Position numbers and translations under genes: made by a program
DNA from: Podocnemis expansa
Taxonomy: Eukaryota; Chordata; Testudines; Podocnemididae
Direction: 5' to 3'
NCBI GenBank assembly: GCA_007922195.1
Contig: ML681971.1
Coordinates: 16,668,979-16,732,978 of the forward strand
Length of the DNA: 64,000 nt
Notes under the pieces: model-generated
Told to the model about the DNA's origin: nothing
The model's database searches: none
Seen by the model: only the letters and a program-made list of their open reading frames with translations
In this document: positions 33,801 through 45,169 of the stretch, piece by piece
Layout: the number at the start of each line of letters is the position of its first letter
Numbering within the stretch: the stretch's first letter is position 1

Positions 33801-34099
33801 TTTTTCTTTACTTGTTTTAAATTACTGCCTTCTTTTTTCGCTGTTTAAGAAAGTTCTTCGGTCCTCAATTGTGTGTCAGTGCCTTATAATGATTGCTATA
33901 CTTCTCTTCTCTAGTTGTTTTAAGTACCATTGTAAGTTGCAACAGTGTTTAGTATAGCTTGTAAGTCTTAGAAGTATTAAGTTAGTGTATAACATTGTAT
34001 ACTTAGTTGCTACCATTAGAGCTGGTTTGTTAAGTACTTTTACCCTTCCCCTCGTGATTCCTCCTACACTAAATAAATTGCTTCCTCAAACTTTCCTTG

Positions 34100-34680
34100 G
34101 CTCCTCTTTGCCTCCACCTCCCGAAGCTGCCGCTTTCCTCCACGGCTCCCCCTTGCCTCAGCCTCCCCAGCTGCCGCTTTCCTCCATGGCTTCCCACTTT
34201 GCCTCAGCTTCCCCAGCCACCGCTTTCCTCCGCGGCTCCCCCTGTGCCTCAGTTTCCCCAGCCGCTGCTTTCCCTCGCGGCTCCCCCTTGCCTCAGCCTC
34301 CCCAGCTGCCACTTTCCTCCACGGCACCCCCTTTGCCTCAGCCTCCCCAGCTGCCGCTTTCCTTCGCGGCTTTCCCTTGCCTCAGCCTCCCCAGCTGCCG
34401 CTTTCCTCCGCGGATTCCCCTTGCCTCAGCCTCCCCAGCCACCGCTTTCCTCCGCAGCTCCCCCTTGCCCCAGCCTCCCCAGCCACCGCTCTCCTCCGCA
34501 GCTCCCCCTTGCCCCAGCCACCACTTTCCCCCGTGGCTTCCCCCCTGCCTCAGCTTCCCTAGCCATCGCTTCTCTCCTCTGCAGCACACCCTTGGCCTCA
34601 GCTTCCTCAGTCGCTTTGCCCCACAGCTCCCCCTTTGCCTCCACTTCCCCAGCTGCCGCCTTTTCCCACGCTTCCCTCTT
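34100..34680. repeat. CT-rich minisatellite, unit 44-46 bp, about 12 copies
   Basis: Tandem units of CTGCCGCTTTCCTCC, ACGGCTCCCCCTTGC and CTCAGCCTCCCCAG. Starts at 34127, 34171, 34217, 34262, 34306, 34351, 34395 and 34439 show the 44-46-bp spacing. Two plus frames stay open for over 220 codons with a Leu-Pro-Gln-Pro-Pro-type repeat, because the unit lacks stops rather than because it is a gene; unit length varies and the frame drifts. Confidence 0.85.
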
Positions 34681-34684
34681 TAAA

Positions 34685-36300
34685 CTTCTGCTCCTCCCGC
34701 TTGCTGTCACCAACCCTAACCCCTCCTTGTTCTTCCATAGTGCTGAGGCACCTTCTAAGTCACTGTAAGTTAGTTAAGCTAGCTGAGAACCCCCATCGCA
34801 TCCCAACTCGCTGCACCCCAAGAAGCTAAGCGCCCTCCACAGAGCCCCCATTGCAGAAACACCGTGACAAGCTTCACATAAACACCACACACACCACAGC
34901 CCACCTTACACCTACCCCCGTTTTTTCAATAAAGGTTACCCTGTACCCCACTAGTGCAGTGATTGCCCCCCAAAGTCCCCAAATTTTCGAACCTGCTGGC
35001 AGGGTCAGCTGATATACAAAATGAAGGCTACCATACAGGAGAAGAATTAAATTATTCTGTTGACCCACATACCATCTATGGGTCTGATCCTGAAAACCTT
35101 TACTCACGTGGCAGTTGGGTACTCACAAATCCACAAGGCCATCCATGAGTTGTATTCACTCAAGCATCTATTGTTAATCCAGCTAATTAAGATTCCATGC
35201 CATCTCTGCACACCTCTTATGGCCAGGGGAATCCTTGTGATTATACCTAGGTTTAATTTCCACATTTTGCTCATAAGTTCTGTCAGGATTTTATGCCTCA
35301 AACACCACAACCCAGTTCAGACACAACACACAAAACAGAGGCCTTCAACCACATTTCCCAGCAGTGTGTTAGACTGCATCTGAATTTATCAGTCCCATGT
35401 GAGTCCAGGCTCTCTATCAGTGAGGTGTTCTCAATAGGATAGGATGTCTTAGCTGGAGCGAGGACCTCTGCAAGGCCCTCCTACTGACTGCAGCTCTTCT
35501 CTTTGCAACATGCAGCTCTCAGCAGACAGCCTCCTGTGCCAATGTGGGATTTTGTGACCAAAGAGGACACTCCCTATCATGTAGCAAAGATGATAAAATG
35601 GCCAATGAGCCTGTGAGGGGAAGAAGTGCTCTTTCCCTAGGAATTCATCTCCTCAAGAGCCTCCTCTCTGCAGGAACATTTCTCCCTCATGGAGCTCCAG
35701 TGGCCTTTTACCAGGTCCATGTGCTCCTTAAATCAATTTGGTGTCACTCAACTGCCTAGGCAGTTAATCACTTACAGGTGGGCTGAGGTTGGCTCATTCT
35801 GCTTACAAAAGCCAAACACAGGTGAACCACATCCTGGTTCCCCTTGACATAAAGACTAATACTATCTTATGTTGTATTTATCAATGCTGAATTTGTACCA
35901 CACACACACACCAATCTTTGGTAAGAATTATAGTAGGATGCACTGCTGAGATTATTCTGGCTTCACTTTTTTTTTTAAGCAAATTCACATTTAGCAAATG
36001 CTAAAAGCTCTAATAAAAGTTGGCCTCTTCATCCCCACATTCCTATAGGTCATTTTATCATGGTTGCTACTTGATTTGGGATATTGTATTTGGTATCAAA
36101 ATGTTATCAAGTAACATGCCTTTAAACAAAGCACATGCACCTCTATGGAGGATTACATTTTGAAATTTATGTTTTCCAAAGGGAGAAACTTACATTTCTT
36201 TTAATCAGTATTTGCATTTCCACCACATATTGACGGGGCCCTGATCCTCTCTAACATTACATTCTGAAGACCCAATCCTGCAACTATTATTAATATTTAT
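34685..36300. other. TYW1 intron, weak repeat traces
   Basis: Contains a CAATAAAGG at 34928-34936 after a C/A-rich stretch, and GGGTCTGATCCTGAAAACCT (35080), a typical start of an ancient amniote repeat. No exon seen. Confidence 0.4.
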
Positions 36301-36302
36301 TA

Positions 36303-36440
36303 TAGAATCATAAATGTATAGGCCTGGAAGACATCAGTAAGTCATCTAGTTCAGTCCCCTGTACTCAAAGAAGGATTAACTCATTCCTGACAAGTGTTTG
36401 TCTAACCTGTTCTCACCAACTTTCAGTGGTGAGGTGGCCA
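36303..36440 (-). repeat. CR1 3'-end fragment
   Basis: ATAGAATCATAAATGTATAG, GCCTGGAAGACATC, AAGTCATCTAGTTCAGTCCC and CAAGTGTTTGTCTAACCTG match the reptile CR1 3' end in antisense. Confidence 0.75.
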
Positions 36441-37547
36441 TTATTGTAGCATCTATGAAGTGCACTCATATACCAGGACCCCACTGTGTCAAGGGCCAAT
36501 AAACAGAACAAAAAGACAGCCCCTGTCCCAAAGAATGCAAAATCTAGGTATAGAATCTGAAGGTGGCCAGCTCTAAATACATGGCCAGGTCCTTACATTA
36601 CAAAGATATGAAATAGAGCAAGTGAAGAAGAAATGGAATCACATTAATGAGAAAATGCACAAGTTTTAGAAGCGATTATTTTTCACTTTTTTAATCTATG
36701 GTGGACTGCCTCCATTAATCTATCCAGGGGAAAGATATTAAAGCAGCTTACTTGTAACTCAATACCAGTGAGGTAACAGATGCACAGTGCAAGACAGAGA
36801 GATGCTGAGGGAGTACTGCACAAGCAAGTCCATTAATTTAACCCTGCAATGGAAGTCTGAAGAGATTTTAAATATGTCTATATAAAAGCAATCAGACACC
36901 CAAATAATGGAATGTATATCTCAAAGCTTCAGCTGTAAAGAGACAGCTTTCTAGAACAATATTTTCCCCTCATTCATTATGCAGATTATGATTTGAGCAG
37001 CATGAAAAATGTATGATTACAGAGAGGAAAAAACTCCTAGGAAGTTATGACATGACTCATTCCTTTATCAAACTTCAAATATATCACTTACAAGCAAAGA
37101 AAGTTCAGTGGCATATGGAATTACCAAGTACTTGGACAGCTGATTAATTCTCTTGCTCACACACTCACAAATACACAATCATCTTAGTATGTTGTTCACA
37201 AAAGCACATCAGCTTTCAACTTCTTATAACTTGAGCTAATTACCAGTGCCAACAATGGATATAAAAATATGAATGGCTGATTAGTGTACTCCTGTTATTA
37301 TTTCAGCAATACCTGGAAACAGCAATTACTTAGAAGCCAAGAATTAAAAAGGAAACAGTTATGTTATACATAATGCTTCATATATAAACTTCACTATAGA
37401 GGAAATATCAGTGACAGTCTTTTAATTAGTTTTTAATATTCACGTTTTCAGCATGCTAATTCCACTGCACAACTTTCAGAAAAACACCTTGAAATCCAAA
37501 CTTACACTGTGATGTAATGGAGCTGAATTTTCACCCCTGAATTTATA
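36441..37547. other. TYW1 intron, nothing recognised
   Basis: AT-rich intron without recognised repeats or exons. Confidence 0.45.
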
Positions 37548-37555
37548 CCATAATT

Positions 37556-38382
37556 CAAGTGGTTCCCAACCAGTATACCACGAGAACCCCCTGAGCCTGA
37601 GCTGTAGCAGGTGGCCCCAGCTGGGGGCTCCCCAGAGCCGGAGCTGCAGCAGCGACCCCATGTGGCCCCGGCCGGGGGGCTCCCCAGAGCTGGAACCACT
37701 GCTGCAGGTGGGGGCCCCATGCGGCCCCAGCCAGTGATTCCCCCAAGCTGGAGGCCAAGCCAGGGGCCATGTGGCATCAGGCAGTGGGGTGCCCGGCAGG
37801 AGCATCGCTGCCCCAGAGAAAGACCTGAGGCAGGGGCCCAGGCCATGCCCATGGCCATGGTTGTGCAGGATAGCCTGATCCAGCCTCGGGTGCTTGCCCC
37901 AGCCTGGTCCCAGATCCCCAGCTGGGAGCAGGACTGGAAGAAGTGGACACCGCCACAGGAAGCCTGGCCTGAATTCCCAGCCAGGGATAGGGCCAGGAGT
38001 GGCAGCCGCTGCCGCAGGCGGGAGCAGCAGGTGCTGCGGTGGTTGGCCCAGCCCTGGATCTCTGGCCGGAGACGGAGCCGGGAGAGGCGGGGCCACACCT
38101 GGAACTCGGGGCACTGGCTCTGGGACTCGGGGCATGAGCCCCATCTGCCAGGCACCAGCAACGCCCCTGCTCCTCAGAACCGTAGGTGGCAGCCCCATGT
38201 TGCCGCAGATGGGGGAAGGGGGGATTCTGAGCTGAAGCCATGGGTAGCAGCCCCAAAACAGGTGCCACAGCTCATGAATATTCATAAGTTAATTTGGATA
38301 TTCGTGAATTCATCACAGTGTGCCGTGGCATCACTGCGGGCCTCAAGGTGTGCCACAGAGGAAAAAAGGTTGGGAACCACTG
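37556..38382 (+). mobile_element. hAT non-autonomous element with GC-rich cargo (827 bp)
   Basis: Flanked by CCATAATT (37548-37555) and CCATAACT (38383-38390). Left terminus CAAGTGGTTCCCAACC has one extra A; the right, reversed, is CAGTGGTTCCCAACC. The right inner end (CATGAATATTCATAAGTT, GTGCCACAGAGGAAAAAAGG) is shared with 8288-8478 and inverted in 9480-10607. The GC-rich centre (about 37600-38170) resembles the 6981-7355 element, ending with GCACCAGCAACGCCCCTG. Its long open frames on both strands are composition-driven. Confidence 0.85.
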
Positions 38383-38390
38383 CCATAACT

Positions 38391-39040
38391 TATGCTAGGA
38401 TGGTTATAATTATGGTGAATGAGAAAAACAAAAAGGAGTAGTGACTGGTGCTCACTCTGCCATGAGACAGTTCCATCTATTGAGATTTGGATCCTAACCA
38501 AGGAACTGAACAATCATGAATCATTCCAATCCAAATGGCTATGGAGGAAGATTACCTGTGAATTAAAAATGAGAGAGCTTTACTTCTTTTCTAAAATAAA
38601 CTGCAGGCCTTCCAATTTAATTACCATGAACAAGAGAACTCTCTTATCTTCAAAACCACGCATTATGAATTCATTAAATAGAATACTGTGTCAAATTACG
38701 AAAGAATAAAGTGCTGCCCTCAAAATGTCTCTGACCTACTCTTAGGTACTGGATTACTACTCAGAAATTGGTGCAATCTTGACCCAAGGCAAATATAACT
38801 ACCTTAAATTGTGTGTTCATAAAACAAATACTCTACAGTAAAAATGCATATTATTTAGATTTCCATATTGCCCAAATTATAAACACAAGCTGTAATAAAC
38901 AGCCACTCCTAACTGAATCTTTTCTTAAATCTATGTTCAAGTTGATTGACCAAAGGACATCAGTTTGAGTCAATTATATTTGACAACCAATAATTCAACT
39001 CTTTACTCATTCCGTAATACAATGTAAACCTTTCAATATC
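38391..39040. other. TYW1 intron, nothing recognised
   Basis: AT-rich intron. Confidence 0.45.
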
Positions 39041-39049
39041 CTATACAGA

Positions 39050-39130
39050 AGGGCCAGATTCTGCTCTTTGTTGTACCAGTGCAAGTCCTGAGTAACCACC
39101 ATTGCAGTCAGATGGTCTACCAATTATAAA
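39050..39130. repeat. Ancient amniote interspersed repeat fragment
   Basis: GGGCCAGATTCTGCTCTTTG, TTGTACCAGTGCAAGTCC and GAGTAACCACCATTGCAGTC have the pattern of an old repeat; fainter copies start near 5760 and 46580. Confidence 0.45.
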
Positions 39131-39289
39131 TGCTGCTTCATAAATGGGGGTTATGCTCTGACTTTCAGAAATGAACCACACGGCAATTTAAAGAAAAAAC
39201 AGCATCACGTCTTAAGGATATCATGATCTAAGTCTGGGTAGTTTGTTTTTTAAACACCTGCCCATAGAGCACTAGATTAGCAGTCAAGA

Positions 39290-39420
39290 CATTAATTCCC
39301 AGCTCAGTTCCTGTCCCACCCCCAATGCCTCAGTTTCCCTATCAGTAAAACAGGATAATGATACTCATCCACCCTTTACTAATCACTAAGAGCCACAGAT
39401 GGAGAGCATTGGGTGTTTTT
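39290..39420 (+). repeat. MIR-like SINE fragment
   Basis: CCTCAGTTTCCCTATCAGTA, AAACAGGATAATGATACTC and TCACTAAGAGCCACAGATGG follow the MIR core. Confidence 0.6.
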
Positions 39421-40878
39421 ATTATTTACTATATTGGCATTTGATGGTAACAGGGTTTTAAAATTATCATACAAATTTGATTAACCTTACATTATTTGTG
39501 CCATACCACCACCTTTGTTTATAACAATATTTTCATATATCTAAGTCTGTTTTCATGGTTTATGCCACTATTTATTTTACACACTTCTCTTGTCTTAGAT
39601 AATGAAAACAGACTACTCGTTCAGCTTTATTTCTAGTTCTCTCACACACTGACTCACCAACACAGTGCTAGAATGTTTGGACTACAAAAAGAATGGGGAA
39701 TGATTAAATCCAAACAAAAAAGTAACCTGTTTTATTTTTCTCCCCACATTATGAAAACACTAGGCTTTGTTAAAAGACTAAATTTTAAACTTCAACTACC
39801 TGACTGGGTTTCTTTAGAATACATTTCAAATGTTTGCTTGTTTTAGATAAAACCTCCTGTGAAAACATTCACGTCTAACTTTAAGCACTTGAATAAGGGA
39901 CATGATGGCTCATACAAGCCTTGGCATGTGTTTGCCACTCTAGGGCCTTACCATGAAAAGGGAATAAGAGGGGAAATGCTGGCTGTACACTTTTGCACTA
40001 CAAAATTTTATCTGGGCTAGTATTTAATGGGGCTGGGCCTTTAGTGGGAGCTCACCATCTCTGAAATTATGCCATGCAGGATGCTGTTTTGGCACATCCC
40101 TTTCTCTCTGTCAAGCTCTGACTCATTTGGCCAAGAGTTCCATAGATAACGGCACAGGTCAGTGTTTCTCGGGCATGAAAATTATACATCAACTGCTTTT
40201 GTTTTATTCAACTCACTAAGACACTGCATTTTTCACTTCATCTTCTCTATACCTAAATGCAGAACGGAATGCTATCAAGGTTCTGAATAGCTTTTGACAG
40301 GTAAAGGCAATCACCTCTCACTTCTTGCAAGTAAGAAGTCAATAAAGATTTCCTCTGTTTTAGACACTTACATTATCTTTAATACTTAGTATGATAAGAG
40401 CAGCTGGGAGTAAATGCTTCCACATGGCCCAACCCAAGCAGCCTATGAACTGGTCATTTTAATTTGATAGCTAAGTCTCAGATACCACCTCCATAAAGCC
40501 CTTCCTATACCGGCCAGTGGATCCACCATCTCTTGGACACGAGTTCATAACCTTAGAAACGCTGAGCTGCAAGCCGTGCTGTAAGATACAGCAAGACAAG
40601 GGTAGCTGCAGTGGTCAGAAGACTGATATGACAAAGACTTTCGGAAATTACACATCTGGGGTCTGAATCTCATTTATATTTAAGACCCTTTTATTCCGCC
40701 AGAGCTCTTCCTTGAAGTAGCAAAGTCATGTACAATAGCTTTTGGTTAACTGGGAATTTGGCCCAACATTGTATTTGAGTGAAAGAAACTGGTCAAATAC
40801 CAATAGAACAAAGGAAGACGACAGACCACTCCAGACTGCAGGCTTTCCTTGCCTAAGTCTTCCCACTGCCATCAAGTG
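39421..40878. other. TYW1 intron, nothing recognised
   Basis: AT-rich intron without recognised repeats or exons. Confidence 0.45.
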
Positions 40879-40886
40879 TACTAAGG

Positions 40887-42397
40887 CAGTGGTCGTCAAA
40901 ATTCAGGTTACGACCCAGTAGTGGGTTGTAGAACCGCAGGTATTGGGTTGCCGGCAGGGGAGATGTGGGGAAGGGGGGGTGGCGACCTCTGCCTCATCTG
41001 CAGCCTGTTGTAACATAGTATCAGCGAGAGCGTTGAGACAAATGCCAGGGATGTGAGTTGTTAGGCTTAACAATGAGGTGCTAATTGTTGTTCAAACAAT
41101 CTCTATGCCTCCTCTCAAAGTCAGTATCTCTTTGGACTTTCTCTCATTCACATGAAAAGGACTGAGGTCATGGGCAAGCACCTTTCTGTTTTTAATCAAT
41201 AGACCCAAATGAAGAAAACAAACAAGTTTTAACACCCCCTTATTCCACCATTTCTGGGATCTGGGGATTGCAGTTATTTTTGCTAATTAGGACTTGCCTC
41301 TTTTTTCAGTGGGTTCAGAATTCCCTTGGTGGCAACAAAAGTTATAACTTGTAGATTTTAATAAAAACTCTTTCTAGAGATTTTGACTGATAATTAAAAA
41401 GAGAAGAGAAAAGCAAACTGTTCTAGTAGGAGTCTGTGTTAGAAACTATGCTATTTTTTCTACAATTAGAAAGCCAAAGTAACAGAATAAAATCCAAGAT
41501 CAGGGATGGATCTGCTGGAAGGAGAAATTTAAGCTGTACACAGACCTGGCCCTGCAGGAGGATGACTTAACCTTACATGGGGAACAAAGTAGAGAGGTCT
41601 GTAATGCACTAAAGCTCACCACTGCCTCAAGTCTCATGGCAGTCCTGGGAAACTACTATGTCCCACAGCAGAGTGAAACTGTGAACCAACACAGGTTATA
41701 ACAAGGTCCCAGTGTGAAGGGGAGTGGATAGCCCCATTGTGTTGCTGCCTTATGCGCACAGACAGCAACAGAGGTCACCAGATCGAGTAAGGAGGACTAG
41801 TACCCCTTCAGTCACAAAACTGTGTGTTCATGGAAACTCATGCAGACTCAGGGAGCAGATGAAGAGCAGAGCTGAAAATGGAACCCAGAAAGACTGCTTC
41901 AGTTCCTGGGATTTGGCAGTGGAGAACTAAGCAGGACCTGGAGGGCCTTGGACAGGCTCAGCAGCAGACAGGATCTTCCAGGACCTTTCTTTCCAGCCTG
42001 GCACTGGCTCTCTTCTCCTTCCACTGTCTCAGCACTTCCATCTCATTTCTCCACCCAGTCACCCCCCACTTGCAAGGAGCTCCCATTCACACACTCCAGG
42101 CTACTACACACAATTTTAGAGACCTGACATACTTCCTGATCTGAGACAGTACTATAGCATGTGGGATCACCCTCTGCGTGTTCCATGTATGTGATCTCAG
42201 ATTAGATGTGTATATTTCGGAGATGCAGTAGAAGCCTCAAGAGAAAGGATAAAAGCTATGAGGGATTCCCACCCCCCACCCCCAATAGCCATGGTTACTG
42301 TTCAATTGTTTGGCGGCGGCTGCTTTTTTCAGTGGAGGGTTGCCACATGGCAGGGGCCAGAGCTGGGTCCCAAGGAAAAAAAGTTTGCCAACCACTG
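40887..42397. mobile_element. hAT-type element with unrelated interior (1.5 kb)
   Basis: Flanked by TACTAAGG (40879-40886) and TTCTAAGG (42398-42405). Termini CAGTGGTCGTCAAAATT and, reversed, CAGTGGTTGGCAAACTT (14 of 17). Subterminal sequence (GGTTACGACCCAGTAGTGGG; GCCAGAGCTGGGTCCCAAGG) is typical of this class. The interior is ordinary AT-rich sequence with no transposase, so either a genomic segment was captured or a later insertion is nested here. Confidence 0.7.
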
Positions 42398-42888
42398 TTC
42401 TAAGGGCTGCATGATTGGGCCTTACTTTAGCAGTGCCAGCCTGCTCCTCAGGTGAACTGCTCTTGGGTAGGTTCATGAGTGTTCCTTTCGTTTTGACCTA
42501 CACAGGGCCATGCAAACCATCAACAGCTTCAGTACACTGACTGGTAAGGATCTGCAGGAACACTGTCAGAGCTGCAAGAGGATATGTATGCATCTATGGG
42601 TATCAGTCCATGCTGCCACATTCATAGTCTTAAAGCTACTGACATTTGCAGATAGATGTTTGGAATAAGTCCACACAGGCCACAGATACAATTAAGAACG
42701 TTAGTGTAACAGATAGCTATATAAACCACTGAACATTTAAAGATGTATTTGATTTCTCTGTACTTACTGGGCCTTCATCACCATAGCACCACCAGTGCAT
42801 TTTTAAGCAAGTTAACTTACTACATATGCACTGTTTCACTTATCTTTGGAATGAATTATTAAGGATCTAAACACCAAACCTTTTATTA

Positions 42889-45045
42889 CAGAATCATAGA
42901 ATCATAGGGTTGGAAGGGACCTCATGAGGTCATCTAGTCCAACCCCCTGCCAGAGGCAGGACCACTCCCACTAAACCGTCCCAGTCATGGTTTTGTCCAG
43001 CCGGGCCTTAAACACCTCCAAAGATGGAGATTCCACCACCTCCCTCGGCAGCTCATTCCAAGGCTTCACCACTCGCCTAGTAAAAAAGTTTTTCCTAATA
43101 TCCAGCCTCGACCTCCCTAACCGTAACTTGAGACCATTGCTCCTCGTTCTGTCCTCCGTTACTACCGAGAATAGTCGAGCTCCATCCTCCTTGGAGCATC
43201 CCTTCAAGTAGTTGAAGGTTGCTATCAAATCCCCCCTCAACCTTCCCTTCTGCAGACTAAATAAGCCTAATGCTTTCAGTCTTTCCTCATAGGGCTTGTG
43301 CTCCAGCCCTCTAATCATTTTGGTTGCCCTCCACTGGACTCTCTCTAGCATGTCCCTGTCCTATTTGTAGTGGGGAGCCCAAAACTGAACACAGTATTCT
43401 AGATGTGGCCTCACCAGTGCACAATAGAGGGGAATGATCACATCCCTTGATCTGCTGCTAACACTTGGTTTGATGCAGCCCAGTATGCCATTGGCCTTTT
43501 TGGCAGCAAGAGCACACTGCTGACTCATATCCAGCTTCGCATCCACCATGACCCCCAGGTCCTTTTCTACACTGCTGCTACTTAGCTGAATGTTCCCCAG
43601 CCTGTAGTGGTACATGGGGTTTTTCCGTCCCAAGTGCAGGATTTTACACTTGTCCTTATTGAACCTCATAAGATTTCTATTGGCCCACTGTTCCAATTTA
43701 TCTAGGTCTCCCTGAATCCTGTCCTTCCCCTCCAATGTGTCTACTGTTCCCCCCAGCTTGGTGTCATCCGCAAACTTACTGAGAATGCAGTCTATTCCAT
43801 CATCCAGATCATTGATGAAAATGTTGAACAGAACCGGCCCCAGGACTGACCCATTGGGCACACCACTCGTTACTGGTTGCCAGCTAGACATGGAACCATT
43901 GATTCCTACAGGCTGAAACCACTGATCTAGCCAGTTTTCTATCCACCCTATAGTCCACCTATCCAACCCATACTTCCTTACTTTGCCAATGAGAATGCTG
44001 TGGGAAACTGTATCAAAAGCCTTGCTAAAACCAAAGTATATCACATCAACAGTTCTTCCTGCATCCAGAAAACCAGTCATCTGATCATAGAAGGAAATGA
44101 GATTGGTCAGGCATAATTTACCCTTGGTGAATCCATGCTGACTGTTCCTGATCACTTTATTTTCCTCTAAGTGTTTTAGGATGGATTCTTTGAGCATCTG
44201 CTCCATAATGTTTCCAGGGATTGAGGTGAGGCTGACTGGTCTGTAATTCCCTGGATCCTCCTTTTTCCCTTTCTTGAAAATAGGTACTATATTTGCTTTT
44301 TTCCAATCCTCTGGCACCTCCCCCATTCTCCATGAGTTTTGAAAGATAATGGCCAGCGGTGCTGCTATCTCATCGGCGAATTCCCTTAGCACCCTTGGAT
44401 TCAGTTCGTCCGGCCCCACGGACTTGTGCACATCCAGCTTCCTTCAGCAGTCCCTAACCTGACCTTCCGTCACCAAGGGCCTCTCTTCTTCTTTCCAATC
44501 TGCCACACCCATGGTAGTGGGCTGGGAGCTGACCCTGCCCGTGAAAACTGAAGCAAAAAAAGCATTGAGAACTTCAGCTTTTCCCTCATCCTCTGTCACG
44601 AGGATGCCTGCCCCATTCAGTAAGGGACCTACACCATCCCTGAGCCTCTTCTTGTTATTAACATACTTATAGAACCCCTTCCTGTTATCCTTTACATCCC
44701 TCGCTAGCTGCAACTCCATTTGTCCTTTGGCCTTTCTGATTTTATCCCTGCAGTCCCTAGCAATATCTTTATATGCCTCCTTAGTCATCCGACCAAGCTT
44801 CCACTTCCTGTAAGCTTCCTTTTTATGTTTAAGCTCAGAGCAGAGTTCTCTGCTAAGCCATTCTGGGTGCCTTTCATGTTTGCTGTTCTTTCTCCTAATT
44901 GGAATGGCAACTTCCTGTGCCCTTAGCAGGGTTTCTTTAAAATATAACCAACTCTCTTGGACTCCTTTCCCCTTCAGATTAGCTTCCCAAGGGATCCTGC
45001 CCATCAGTTCCCTGAGGGAGCCAAAATCTGCTTTTTTTCATACAG
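42889..45045 (-). mobile_element. CR1 LINE, 5'-truncated, nearly open ORF2
   Basis: Minus-strand CR1 retroposon. The 3' end carries the family's ATTCTATG-type terminal repeat (plus-strand AGAATCATAGAATCATAGGG at 42891), then about 80 bp of 3' UTR (GGTTGGAAGGGACCTCATGA on the plus strand). ORF2 follows upwards to about 45045, where it is truncated before the endonuclease. CR1 elements insert by target-primed reverse transcription and usually leave no clear target duplication. Confidence 0.95.
42971..45034 (-). pseudogene. CR1 ORF2 (reverse transcriptase and C-terminal domain)
   Basis: One continuous frame of about 690 codons broken only by TGA at 44444-44446 and TAG at 43361-43363. In order: KKADFGSLRELMGRIPWEA; the RT entry [38 protein letters not shown]; motif A region [36 protein letters not shown]; motif [12 protein letters not shown]; then the C-terminal [17 protein letters not shown] domain. 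In motif A the catalytic aspartate of the family's DFSKAFD is replaced by glycine. No frameshift was noticed, so this is a young copy, but the missing motif A aspartate and two stops mean it cannot be active. Confidence 0.93.
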
Positions 45046-45079
45046 AGTTCTCTAATAAGTTATTGAACTCAAAGCAGGG

Positions 45080-45165
45080 ATAACTGGGTGAAATTTTAAT
45101 GGCTTGTGTGATAGACAAAACGTCTGCCTAGATGATCCCTTCTGGCTCTTAATGCTATGAATGTA
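45080..45165 (+). repeat. CR1 3'-tail fragment, opposite orientation
   Basis: CTGCCTAGATGATCCCTTCT, GGCTCTTAATGCTATGAATG is the sense CR1 3' end. It lies about 35 bp from the truncated 5' end of the minus-strand CR1, giving a head-to-head arrangement. Confidence 0.6.
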
Positions 45166-45169
45166 CTGG

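Noticed and set aside
33985..34768. Two plus-strand frames of over 220 codons that look like a Pro-rich protein
   Set aside because: They are translations of a CT-rich minisatellite whose unit length is not a multiple of three; frames on the other strand are open too.
37476..38441. Long overlapping open frames on both strands (up to 276 codons)
   Set aside because: They cover the GC-rich interior of a hAT element; openness on both strands shows a composition effect.
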